This document shows, piece by piece, positions 22,038-29,754 of a DNA stretch of 64,000 nt. Made by a program: the position numbers and the translations under genes. The stretch is from Prostheceraeus crozeri. Its lineage: Eukaryota; Platyhelminthes; Polycladida; Euryleptidae. The DNA lies in NCBI GenBank assembly GCA_907163375.1, contig CAJQUW010016951.1, positions 1 through 64,000 of the forward strand, given 5' to 3'. Numbering within the stretch: the stretch's first letter is position 1; each line of letters begins with the position of its first letter. The notes beneath the pieces were generated by a model. It was not told the DNA's origin, did not search any database, and worked only from the letters and a program-made list of their open reading frames with translations.

Positions 22038-22592
22038 ATGAGTTGGAAATTAGATTCCCTACAACGTATTGAAACGGATCATGATCGAAACGTCTATTTC
22101 AAAGATTCAACTGGAAATGTGAGAAGAGAGTTTGCTTTATCCTATCGTCATTTTCAATCTCTACATCATATCATGAAGGACTTGAAATACTTCTATATGA
22201 AAAGACATTCACGTATTGGAAATCGCATCTGGCTGCGCGTCAACAATCGGCGAATTCAACTCTATCATTCCCAACTTCATACTAACTTCACATTTCATCA
22301 AGGTAGTTGGGAAAAGTATAAAAGGAAGGTGCATCGCTTAATTTACTCATTCTTTCATCATGAAGCGCCATCGCTACACCATCGTCAACATTCTCCGTCG
22401 CTTCAGACTCTACACCAAAATCGATCTCACAACATTACACCAACAGCTTCCAAACAGCAAGTATTACCCGGGCCGTCCTCAAATGTTAGTGGTGAAGATG
22501 AACAATTCACGGAATCTTCAACTCTTCCCAAATGGGACTGTACAGATTCTCGGCGCCCTTTTCTCATTCATCGGCGCAGTCAATGCGCTTAG
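22038..22592 (+). CDS. PC4-like coactivator protein 2 of Polinton A
   Basis: Starts MSWKLDSLQR; the first ~110 residues parallel the upstream paralogue, with DRNVYF, REFALSYRHFQSLHHIM and NWEKY-like GSWEKYKRK words. The tail after residue ~115 is low-complexity and overlaps the TBP-like frame by ~230 bases in another frame, so the tail may not be under protein-level selection. It is only 22 bases downstream of its paralogue on the same strand. Together with the TBP-like frames these form a plus-strand cluster set inside a minus-strand virion block. Confidence 0.5.
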   Translation: MSWKLDSLQRIETDHDRNVYFKDSTGNVRREFALSYRHFQSLHHIMKDLKYFYMKRHSRIGNRIWLRVNNRRIQLYHSQLHTNFTFHQGSWEKYKRKVHRLIYSFFHHEAPSLHHRQHSPSLQTLHQNRSHNITPTASKQQVLPGPSSNVSGEDEQFTESSTLPKWDCTDSRRPFLIHRRSQCA

Positions 22593-22689
22593 AGCTACAG
22601 AGACTACTACGTCGGATATGGAAGAGGGAGAGGTGTGTGATGTCGAATCTGACTGTGGACAATATGGTGATCTCTACTCAATTGAGTGA
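22360..22689 (+). CDS. TBP-like protein, first lobe
   Basis: The first ~65 residues match the first repeat of TATA-binding protein: KIDLTTLHQQL (TBP has KLDLKTIA), then NSKYYPGRPQMLVVKM (TBP NAEYNPKRFAAVIMRI), then LFPNGTVQILGAL (TBP IFSSGKMVCTGAK). An acidic tail (DMEEGEVCDVESD) follows. TBP is the saddle-shaped factor that bends the TATA box and nucleates preinitiation complexes. The second lobe is carried by the overlapping frame that follows. The factor resides in Polinton A, between the PC4-like genes and the protease, and divergence from cellular TBP is large. I am not aware of a described Polinton TBP. Confidence 0.75.
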   Translation: MKRHRYTIVNILRRFRLYTKIDLTTLHQQLPNSKYYPGRPQMLVVKMNNSRNLQLFPNGTVQILGALFSFIGAVNALRATETTTSDMEEGEVCDVESDCGQYGDLYSIE

Positions 22690-22906
22690 AAGTGTTTCAT
22701 TTTTGAAGATTCGTGCCAGCAGTTACAATTTGTGTTATGAACCCGAACTTTTTCCTGCAGCTCTCATTAGTTGTTGGTTACCTGTGCATGTGGCAATCTT
22801 TCATAATAGTAAAGTGATCATTACTGGACTAAAATCTCATGTACAAGCAAATGTGATCCTAGACTATCTCATTGAGTATGTACGTACCCAGCGGATTGTA
22901 AAATAA
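22640..22906 (+). CDS. TBP-like protein, second lobe
   Basis: 88 residues from the ATG at 22640. VDNMVIS corresponds to TBP's repeat-2 opening (IQNMVGS). YEPELFPAALI is nearly the invariant TBP YEPELFPGLI, and VAIFHNSKVIITGLKS matches TBP LLIFVSGKVVLTGAKV. The C-terminal helix follows in the right place. This overlaps the first-lobe frame by 50 bases. An AATAAA at 22902-22907 closes the cluster. Whether the two lobes act as separate chains or by another route cannot be told from sequence alone. Confidence 0.78.
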   Translation: MSNLTVDNMVISTQLSESVSFLKIRASSYNLCYEPELFPAALISCWLPVHVAIFHNSKVIITGLKSHVQANVILDYLIEYVRTQRIVK

Positions 22907-22937
22907 AAAACAATTTTTCCAACATGATGTTTTTATT
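22902..22937. terminator. Back-to-back poly(A) signals, TBP cluster and protease
   Basis: AATAAA on the plus strand at 22902-22907 overlaps the stop of the second TBP lobe. Its complement at 22932-22937 serves the minus-strand protease gene, whose stop lies there. This is the same layout as at 18637-18650. Confidence 0.55.
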
Positions 22938-23394
22938 TCAAATCATGATAGAACTTACAAATCATTTTTTCATTAGAGGATGGATTACATGAAAAGTTTT
23001 GAATAATAGATGCAAATCGAGATACATGTAAACGTTTTAAGATGAAGTACAGTACAAAAGCACCACACGTTGATGAAAGTGGATGTTGTAGTATGCGTTC
23101 ATTTCGCTGATATTGACGCGTATGTTTTCTCAACCACTGCTGTGTTGGTATATTTGGAGGTTGAGCAAGAGAGTCAAATAGTTCACCACGTCGGTCTTCT
23201 CCAATAAAGATCGCTTTCCAATGCTCACCGCATAAATTCTGCGAATGAGTGTTTAGCACAATAAAGATGGGATAGTGATTTACTGCAGGTGGTAAGGTAT
23301 CGAGTGAATAGACATTATCGAAAGCTTTCAACGTCGCTTCGTCTGCATTACGCTGCACTTTAGTCTTAATATCGTCAGCAGTCAACCAACTCAT
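22933..23394 (-). CDS. Adenain-like maturation cysteine protease of Polinton A
   Basis: 153 residues. The catalytic triad is visible as H58 in GEHWKAIFI, D74 in ELFDSL and C110 in SSTCGAFVLY, with Q103 as the likely oxyanion residue. The order is that of adenovirus proteinase and Ulp1 enzymes. In Polintons this enzyme is expected to trim capsid and core precursors at GG-type sites, and such sites appear in the basic proteins at 24674 and 27777. Its ATG overlaps the stop of the capsid gene (TAATG), which suggests coupled translation. Confidence 0.85.
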   Translation of the reverse strand: MSWLTADDIKTKVQRNADEATLKAFDNVYSLDTLPPAVNHYPIFIVLNTHSQNLCGEHWKAIFIGEDRRGELFDSLAQPPNIPTQQWLRKHTRQYQRNERILQHPLSSTCGAFVLYFILKRLHVSRFASIIQNFSCNPSSNEKMICKFYHDLK

Positions 23395-24671
23395 TAACGA
23401 TTATACTGAAGAATCACGTCACGATACTTTGTAATTTCAATATTTGAATCGAAGACTGCATAAATTAATACTTTGATCGTCTCAGGTAGTGTTCTTTTGA
23501 ACGTCAAATCCAAACGAATATTATGAGGCACGTTCGCTTGACGATAGGGGGCGCTAATATCGCTGTCAGCAGTCAAATCAAATGCATAAATAGTATATCC
23601 ACTCTTAAACTCTTTCATAGTCAGTCCGTTGGTGTCATCCGTATTGTAAAAGCCAAAGACATCCACAAAATCAACATAACTGCGCATAAATTGATCCGAA
23701 GCAAAATCTGGTTTGTAGGGTGGACCAGGATGACTCACACCATTTACACGTAAAGCAATTTCACTTAACTGATTGTGTTTAAAATTGAAAGGATTCTTCT
23801 TTATATTACCATTAAATGCATCATTTTCAACCATTGCCACCATGAGGAGCTTCGGTGCTTCCGATGGAAAGAGGCCGTCTTTCATGAAACTCTTTTGATC
23901 TTTCGGAATTGTAAAGGTGAGAAGCTTTGTATGCTGAACGGGGTAAATGGCATTTTGGCGGTTAAGGCCTTCAGCATGCCCTCTAATGACACTTGGATTC
24001 GGTACTACTCGACGAATGTAAAGTGCAATATCTTCCACATGAATTCTAAAATTGTCAACTTTAGCAAATGCATTCAGCGCAAATTCAGGCTTATTCAATG
24101 TCAGCTTGAGTCGCATGCTGGTATTACAGAGTAAAAACTTTGACTGTCTAAAGAAGTCTAAATTCAGCAGACCATATAGCTGACATACTTTACTATCTTT
24201 AATCATAGCAGATCGCTTTACAAAGCCACTGTTTGTTTCAACATCAAATTTTCCTGCTTCATCTCTGTACCATCCCATGGCTTCCATATGACTTTTTTGT
24301 GCTGCTGGATGAAACTGTGATACATGATTGAAATATGATTTATAGGGATAATCGCTTTGACCACCTTCCACCTGCTGCTCTCCAATCGTTAGAGAAACAT
24401 CGCGAAGTAATGTAGTCAATGGTAAATTGTTCAGTCCAACTTTATGTGCATCGTCAATAGCAGTTCCATCTGCTTGCTGAATTCTAAACCTCAAATCAAG
24501 CATCGCATAACTCAAATCTATGTAGTCATCACTACCACCAGGAATAACAAATTCAATGGGGCCAGCATTCTCAGCTGTTCGAGGATGATAATCTACAATA
24601 CTTGAACTAAGAATATCTGTCTGTATGGCTTGTTGATCGAACAAACAAAAACCGGAAGTTTTACACTCCAT
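23394..24671 (-). CDS. Major capsid protein (double jelly-roll) of Polinton A
   Basis: 425 residues, close to the usual 400-500 for Polinton major capsid proteins. The opening FCLFDQQAIQTDILSSS, then IEFVIPGGSDDYIDLSYAML, then a LTIGEQQVEGGQSDYPYKSY segment and a C-terminal GYTIYAFDLTAD, are family hallmarks. It should form trimeric capsomers of an icosahedral shell. It lies two bases after the core-protein gene and is fused by TAATG to the protease gene. The order core, capsid, protease is the morphogenesis order of many Polintons. The frame is open throughout. Confidence 0.85.
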   Translation of the reverse strand: MECKTSGFCLFDQQAIQTDILSSSIVDYHPRTAENAGPIEFVIPGGSDDYIDLSYAMLDLRFRIQQADGTAIDDAHKVGLNNLPLTTLLRDVSLTIGEQQVEGGQSDYPYKSYFNHVSQFHPAAQKSHMEAMGWYRDEAGKFDVETNSGFVKRSAMIKDSKVCQLYGLLNLDFFRQSKFLLCNTSMRLKLTLNKPEFALNAFAKVDNFRIHVEDIALYIRRVVPNPSVIRGHAEGLNRQNAIYPVQHTKLLTFTIPKDQKSFMKDGLFPSEAPKLLMVAMVENDAFNGNIKKNPFNFKHNQLSEIALRVNGVSHPGPPYKPDFASDQFMRSYVDFVDVFGFYNTDDTNGLTMKEFKSGYTIYAFDLTADSDISAPYRQANVPHNIRLDLTFKRTLPETIKVLIYAVFDSNIEITKYRDVILQYNR

Positions 24672-24673
24672 GA

Positions 24674-25129
24674 TTAGAAGTTATAGCAGCGTCGTCGTTT
24701 AGCGCCTGATGAATGATTAGAGCCTCTACGACGTTTGCGTGAATGCCTTTTGACTGAAGATCGCACCTTACCAGCTCCGCGATGTTTCCTCCTTCCTTTA
24801 TTCATTCGTTTAGGTGATTTCTTTCCTTGAGTAACACCAGCAAAGGTCTGCTTCAATGTTTTTAAACCGCGTTCCTTCCCACGATTCAACAAACTGCTCT
24901 TAAAACTTCTACCTCTGGAAAGATCACTAGCAACATCACCAGCAAAGCCAACGGCATTACTTAAAACATTTCGTTTTAAAGATCTACCGACATTGGATAT
25001 GAGAGGTGCTACAACAGATTTTAGTGCACCAAGTATGCTACCTCCACGTTGGCGGCGAGCGCCGATGTAAATTTGTCCTCCACCACTTACATAGGAGGGT
25101 CGTGAATAAAATGAGGCAGTTGGATTCAT
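24674..25129 (-). CDS. Basic core/minor virion protein of Polinton A
   Basis: 151 residues. An N-terminal GGGQIYIGARRQRGGSILGAL stretch holds two GG motifs of the kind cut by adenain-like proteases. A short hydrophobic segment follows. The C-terminal 50 residues are extremely rich in Arg/Lys (HSRKRRRGSN, GAKRRRCYNF). The pattern recalls adenovirus core/cement precursors. It probably condenses DNA in the particle or aids membrane passage; this is inferred from composition and neighbours. Confidence 0.6.
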   Translation of the reverse strand: MNPTASFYSRPSYVSGGGQIYIGARRQRGGSILGALKSVVAPLISNVGRSLKRNVLSNAVGFAGDVASDLSRGRSFKSSLLNRGKERGLKTLKQTFAGVTQGKKSPKRMNKGRRKHRGAGKVRSSVKRHSRKRRRGSNHSSGAKRRRCYNF

Positions 25130-25170
25130 AGCTCAAACCCTAAACATTGTTAGTTACAACTTTGCATGAA

Positions 25171-26391
25171 TCACTGTCGATCACTTAGATGAAAAATGTC
25201 GGCACGACGCATCCAAGAGTTCATACTTGAAGGATAACCAGTCCATTTAACAAGACACCATTCTTCACCTTGCCGTTTTTTACATCGAATGATTTTTTCT
25301 ACCAAATATGTTTCACTTTCAGTGACTACCTCAATCTCATCGCGGTAAAAGCTACCCTCAATTTCTTCATTATCGTAATCTTTCAACTTGTAGGTGGTCG
25401 GAGAGTCTTTTTGATTAATCCTTGATACTGTAAATACCTCCTCTGTCCAATTCGGAAGGTACCCTTTAGCAAAAACACTTTTCATTTTTGAGATACGAAC
25501 TTTATCGCCAATTTTCACATCACTTTTGACATGAGTGCGTTTACGTTGGAATGATTTGCGCACTTTATCTACATTGTCAGCATTTACATCTACTGGTCTG
25601 AGTCCAATGGAACGATGGATAGAGTGATTGTAGGCATGGAGTGTATCTTGTAGAACCTTTGTCCAATTTTGTGTCAAGTTGGCAGTAAAATGTCGCCAAA
25701 AGCGATTTTTTAATGTGCGATTAAAACGTTCAACGAGTGCAGCTTTATAAGCACTCTTTACACTAAACAACTCAATGTCATGCCTCTCAAATAATCTTCT
25801 CACATGCTGATTTTCAAACTCTTTTCCTTGATCACTCTGAATTCTTTTTGGAATGCGACCTTCTCGAAAAATTGTTTGGAATGCTTTTGCTACTCCTTTC
25901 CCTTCTTTAGTTTTTAAAGGTTGAGCCCACGCATAACGCGAGAAAATATCAATGACGGTTAAAATAAAGTTATTGCCCGAGTTATGTTTTGAAATGGAGG
26001 CAACATCACACAAATCTGCTTGCCACTGTTCATCGATGTCATGAACAATATAATGGCGGGTGCGGTACTTCTTTTTCGCTTGTTTGTGGAGTGTATAGGT
26101 AGCCTGACCCTTTAACCATCGTTTCACTTGTGATTGTGGAAGACCACTCGCTTTTGATAATTTCTTGATAGTTGCAAATCCTGCCGGATGCTTTACATCA
26201 TAATAGATTGACTTCAAACGTTCAGTCGATGACGACTGACTCTTTTTCCTCCTTCTCATCTTTTTGTTTTCTTGCCTTTCTACATTTACAACAACTGCAG
26301 CATTTAGCTTTAGCGGTTTTGCGATCGTGTTCACATTGCTTAGGGGTTTCATTGTGAGAGCTGGCGCAGCAAGTGCAAGTGACAACGACAT
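25171..26391 (-). CDS. Retroviral-type integrase with chromodomain, Polinton A
   Basis: Counting from the ATG at 26391, the core residues are D126 (WQADLCD), D187 (QSDQGKEF) and E221 (ALVERFNR), a DDE triad. An upstream helix-turn-helix-like part (SKASGLPQSQVKRWL) stands in for a zinc domain. The C-terminal ~50 residues, YLVEKIIRC then WCLVKWTGYP, form a chromodomain, which may steer insertion to marked chromatin. The first ~45 codons overlap a Cys-rich frame, so MRRRKKSQ at 26259 is a possible alternative start. It would cut and join element ends with a 6-base stagger, matching the AGTATA duplication. Confidence 0.88.
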   Translation of the reverse strand: MSLSLALAAPALTMKPLSNVNTIAKPLKLNAAVVVNVERQENKKMRRRKKSQSSSTERLKSIYYDVKHPAGFATIKKLSKASGLPQSQVKRWLKGQATYTLHKQAKKKYRTRHYIVHDIDEQWQADLCDVASISKHNSGNNFILTVIDIFSRYAWAQPLKTKEGKGVAKAFQTIFREGRIPKRIQSDQGKEFENQHVRRLFERHDIELFSVKSAYKAALVERFNRTLKNRFWRHFTANLTQNWTKVLQDTLHAYNHSIHRSIGLRPVDVNADNVDKVRKSFQRKRTHVKSDVKIGDKVRISKMKSVFAKGYLPNWTEEVFTVSRINQKDSPTTYKLKDYDNEEIEGSFYRDEIEVVTESETYLVEKIIRCKKRQGEEWCLVKWTGYPSSMNSWMRRADIFHLSDRQ

Positions 26392-26437
26392 TCACCTCTG
26401 GCGGCTCATTACATGGCAAGCAACACATCTGCTTCAT
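26222..26437 (-). CDS. Possible small Cys-rich protein, Polinton A
   Basis: 71 residues beginning MKQMCCLPCNEPP, with CTCC, a CEHD and CCSCCKC clusters (over a dozen Cys) and a charged C-terminus. Its ATG follows the preceding stop by a single base (TAATATG), just like other tightly packed genes of this strand. It overlaps the integrase start in another frame. The packing favours a real gene; the overlap argues for caution. It may bind zinc. Confidence 0.4.
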   Translation of the reverse strand: MKQMCCLPCNEPPEVNVVVTCTCCASSHNETPKQCEHDRKTAKAKCCSCCKCRKARKQKDEKEEKESVVID

Positions 26438-26438
26438 A

Positions 26439-27131
26439 TTAATAGTCTGAGAACATGTATTTCCTGGGAGGAGCTGTTTTACGTTTTCCTTTTACTAGTT
26501 TTAGTGGCGATGTAGATCTACGTCGAGTTCTTCCTCTTGTTTGCTTAGTGAGTGTGGGAGGGGATGTAGCAGGTGACGTCTTAAACCAATTTGTTGGCAT
26601 TTTCATCGTCTGAAGCATTGGAGCAGTAGCCACTGTTGAGTCAAGTTCTTTCAATGTCTCATTATTCAAAGCAAATTTTGGTACATTATGCTTTTTCAAT
26701 AGTTTAAGAAAGTATGACCAACCAGGTGGAACATAGCCCTGACGGCGCTTTCTACGTGTCGCATACTGAATCAAGTCTTCATAACGTGAAGCGTCAATCA
26801 CTTTATTTTCATCTGTAATGATTTCTCCTCTATCATTTACATTGAGATGGGGTTCAATACTATTGAAAAGAGATATGGCATGTGCGCGAGATGCTAAAGG
26901 TGTAGCAGTCGATACAGAGTCATGCATCTTATTCTTCAAGTTTTTCAATTGCTCAACAGTTTCCGATTGTAATAATACAGCACGATGTGGATCTTTGATG
27001 TGAACATTTTGCTGATAATCTATTTCTTTCCTATACATTTGATTTGCAAGAGGTTGCTTTACTTGCTGCATGGCAGTCAATTGTACATGTTCATCCTGAG
27101 GAATAACAATCATGCGAGAATAAGAACTCAT
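26439..27131 (-). CDS. Unknown Polinton A protein (230 aa)
   Basis: Starts MSSYSRMIVI, with a Gln/Lys-rich helical first half and a compact middle with RRKRRQGYVPPGWSYFLKLLKK. The C-terminus is basic and Pro/Thr/Arg-rich. A protein of this kind next to the packaging ATPase is common in Polintons and is presumed virion-associated. Its first codon overlaps the ATPase stop (ATGA). No catalytic motif is seen. Confidence 0.55.
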   Translation of the reverse strand: MSSYSRMIVIPQDEHVQLTAMQQVKQPLANQMYRKEIDYQQNVHIKDPHRAVLLQSETVEQLKNLKNKMHDSVSTATPLASRAHAISLFNSIEPHLNVNDRGEIITDENKVIDASRYEDLIQYATRRKRRQGYVPPGWSYFLKLLKKHNVPKFALNNETLKELDSTVATAPMLQTMKMPTNWFKTSPATSPPTLTKQTRGRTRRRSTSPLKLVKGKRKTAPPRKYMFSDY

Positions 27132-27793
27132 AGTTTGTAGATAATCATGGGAGTTTTCAAAATATCACTTCGAAATCTAAATTCTTCCGGACACTCTTGC
27201 GTAAAGTCAATGAATAAGTAACCGTATGGTTTTTCAGTAGCTGCTTGAAAAATTTCAATTAAGGCTTTTGATCCTCTGGGTGCAACTTGTCGCGCTAAAA
27301 TTTCAAATTGACTTTTATCTCGCGGATTCTTGAAAATAGCATAATAGTGTGTATTCAGGTTTCGTGTACGAGCTTCTTTTCCATCAGGAAACAAATTTTG
27401 TGTAATATAGATAATAAAGCACCTTTTATGATGTGCTGCGCGAGTGAACATATCTGTAACATCTTTTGAATTCTTACTTTCTTTTAATAAATCATCCAAT
27501 ACAACAACATCATTAGACTGAAGTTTATCCACTGGAATAATTCCTTCATATCGAATAAAGTTGCAACTTTGCAATTCCTGAAACAGCGACGGTTGATAAA
27601 TACCATAACACCAAATCACTCGATTGATAGGTTCCTTAAACAACTCCCTTCTTTTATCCAATAAATTCAGCGTGAAAACAGTTTTACCTGCATGAGATGG
27701 ACCTGATACAGTCAGAACTTTATCACATTGAAGTCTGAAATCCATTTTATTACTTTGAGACTCAACATTTGCATAATTAACGCTTAGAGCCAA
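27128..27793 (-). CDS. Genome-packaging ATPase of Polinton A
   Basis: 221 residues. Walker A GPSHAGKT is at 31-38 and Walker B VVVLDDLL at about 96-103, followed by the sensor-like IIYITQNLF. This is the FtsK/HerA-type ATPase that Polintons share with adeno-like and PRD1-like viruses. It should drive DNA into the capsid. It overlaps the upstream basic protein gene by 17 bases and the downstream gene by four. Confidence 0.85.
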   Translation of the reverse strand: MALSVNYANVESQSNKMDFRLQCDKVLTVSGPSHAGKTVFTLNLLDKRRELFKEPINRVIWCYGIYQPSLFQELQSCNFIRYEGIIPVDKLQSNDVVVLDDLLKESKNSKDVTDMFTRAAHHKRCFIIYITQNLFPDGKEARTRNLNTHYYAIFKNPRDKSQFEILARQVAPRGSKALIEIFQAATEKPYGYLFIDFTQECPEEFRFRSDILKTPMIIYKL

Positions 27794-28136
27794 AGATATT
27801 TCCCAATAGGTTGCCCACGGCAGGAGCTATCATTGGAAGTATTGCTGAAAGGAAACCGCCCTTTTGTGTTAGAGTTTTCCTCTTTCTTTGAAGGGTGACT
27901 TTAGGATTGGAGATGAAACGCAATTTTGTGGAATATCGCTTAAGTAACTTTCGTTGTTTTGGCGCTAATTTCTTCGTCCTCAACTTCCTCACATGAGGAA
28001 TAATTTCACGAATGAATTTATCGTTGGCATGTCGTATAGCATTGTATCGCTGATTTGCTTTCATTCGTCGGAGAGCTTGAATGGCTGAAGAAAACTTTGA
28101 AGACTTTTTACGTTTCGCCATTTTACGTTTCGCCAT
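27777..28136 (-). CDS. Basic protein with GG site and amphipathic tail, Polinton A
   Basis: 119 residues. The first 90 are highly basic (MAKRKMAKRKKSSK). After TQKGG comes FLSAILPMIAPAVGNLLG, a hydrophobic, amphipathic stretch. The arrangement resembles adenovirus precursors whose cut releases a membrane-lytic peptide. The start has two tandem MAKRK copies, a small duplication. It likely acts as a core or membrane-penetration protein cut by the element's own protease. Confidence 0.6.
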   Translation of the reverse strand: MAKRKMAKRKKSSKFSSAIQALRRMKANQRYNAIRHANDKFIREIIPHVRKLRTKKLAPKQRKLLKRYSTKLRFISNPKVTLQRKRKTLTQKGGFLSAILPMIAPAVGNLLGNIFGSKR

Positions 28137-28187
28137 TTTCCGTGTTAGTCTTTGCTAAAACCTATCTTTACCACATTTGCATAGGTA

Positions 28188-28517
28188 CTAACTATTGCGA
28201 CATAAGTGACACTCGAAATGAGCAATGTCACAGTGGTTACATTTGCAAAGTTGAATGCAATTACGTATGAAACAGCGTTGAGAAAAAGCATGCTTACATC
28301 TCTTGAAGATGCGCTTTTCATTTCCATCCTTTCGCTTACATACATCACAACACATAGTTTCACCGTTACTGATGTCTATAGCAAGTCTTTTTGAAGATAT
28401 GAATTTGCTAGCCTTTTCTAAATAAGAGACACATGTACAGAAGGAATATACTTCGAGAGTGAGCAGACATAGCTCGAAAACCAGTTGTGCTACAATCAAG
28501 TACCACTGCATTTTCAA
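28188..28517 (-). CDS. Membrane protein with RING-like Cys/His cluster, Polinton A
   Basis: 109 residues. Residues ~4-30 form one hydrophobic segment. The C-terminal half has CCDVC, then a CKHAFSQRC, then CKCNHC and CHLC, a RING/treble-clef-like spacing. Membrane-anchored RING proteins of viruses are often ubiquitin ligases acting on host proteins, but that is an analogy. Its ATG overlaps the preceding stop (ATGA). Confidence 0.45.
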   Translation of the reverse strand: MKMQWYLIVAQLVFELCLLTLEVYSFCTCVSYLEKASKFISSKRLAIDISNGETMCCDVCKRKDGNEKRIFKRCKHAFSQRCFIRNCIQLCKCNHCDIAHFECHLCRNS

Positions 28518-28924
28518 TTTTTCTTTATGGAAAGTTGAATGTGATTATCTGAAATCGCTTCAATCACTAGACTGCTACCATGATGGTTAAATGCGTTAAG
28601 ACGTTCAGCAATTTTTATCATATGTCTTTTAAAAAATTCTTCGGGGTGATCTACCACTTCCATTGAATAAGAAGCAAAATGGAAAGAGCGACTTTCCACC
28701 TCTTCCTTTCCAAAATGACTAAACTTAATTTTCGCAACTAATCGCGCCATGATAATGCTATCAGAGAATGTATTCATTAACTCTAAAAATAGAGTGCTAG
28801 CATCATCAACCACTGCTTCGATGTCGGTCTCATCTTTATGAAAATTTATCACATAATCTTGAACAGCTCCTTTTAAACTTTGCCTATGAAAACGTAATGT
28901 TCCGCAGTCGTTTGAGAAAGACAT
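28514..28924 (-). CDS. Stand-alone PolB N-terminal-type domain, Polinton A
   Basis: 136 residues. FFKRHMIKIAERLNAFNHHGSSLVIEAI matches in pattern a segment before the exonuclease of the same element's PolB (FHIQCLKSNVDKFNQRDSALIF). This module also occurs at the front of many animal Polinton polymerases. Here it is a free protein, so it may pair with PolB or with the protein primer. The role is not known. Confidence 0.5.
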   Translation of the reverse strand: MSFSNDCGTLRFHRQSLKGAVQDYVINFHKDETDIEAVVDDASTLFLELMNTFSDSIIMARLVAKIKFSHFGKEEVESRSFHFASYSMEVVDHPEEFFKRHMIKIAERLNAFNHHGSSLVIEAISDNHIQLSIKKN

Positions 28925-29049
28925 GATTGCCCTTTATCTAACCCATCCATTGCATGAAAACAACAACTCTTCTCATAGTAACATTTATTGAATAATAGTA
29001 ACAAGCATGCATTATAAATCAATGGTTTGAAAGAGATAAAATAGATACA

Positions 29050-29640
29050 GCTGTTAACTATCATACAGCGAGCAATGATAACCATACAGGACTTTGGCAG
29101 TGCTGAGGTAAGGAGGAAAGAAGCATTGGTTATGAACGTAGCTACTACAACGAACAGACAAAATAGGAACAGACAAATCCTTAAAACGTTTCGTGACTTC
29201 ATGATAATGTTGATTCACTCTACTATCCCAAGGCGGGAGCAAAATATCATCAATGATTAGATTGGGAAATACTTTCCTCTCCTTACCAGGATTATTACAA
29301 AAGATGCGTATAACATTGAAAGCAGCTAACCATCGTTTAAAGTCAATAAGAAGAGCACTCTCACAAGAAAAGAATTAGTCTTGCAAATATTTCAGATTAA
29401 GTCCATGAATGTGTTTTCTCGCCCATTGATCAACATTGGGATTGCAGTTGGCATGTTGATGATAGACACTGACAATCTGATATGTCCAATTGTTCATAGC
29501 AATAGCACTGAGCTCCTGTACAGGTTCACCCTCACAATCCATAAAAATGATGATAGAAGCCTAAAACGGAAATTTACACATCTAAGGAAACGTTCTATAA
29601 CATATTACAAAATGAAGAATTACATCGATGCTTTTCACGA
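29050..29640 (-). pseudogene. Exonuclease-like remains in Polinton A
   Basis: On the minus strand, one stretch reads IIIFMDCEGEPVQELSAI and, farther on, WARKHIHGLN; another reads ALLIDFKRWLAAFNVI. The D-x-E-G start after a hydrophobic strand is like Exo I of DEDD nucleases, and the amino-acid usage is clearly coding. The gene is not whole. A TTTTAG acceptor-like site precedes it. The family call is tentative. It lies between the virion block and the gene split by Polinton B. Confidence 0.35.
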
Positions 29641-29754
29641 CAAAATACACAAATGATATGATGGCAACGAAGAAGTAAAATGTATCTAATAAGACCACGT
29701 CTACGACACTAAAAGCACATAAGCGAATTGTCATAGGGTAGAGTTAGGAAAGGA

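Noticed and set aside
28873-29202. 109-codon hydrophobic minus-strand frame
   Set aside because: It overlaps the PolB-module gene and the exonuclease-like remains in other frames; hydrophobicity alone is not enough.
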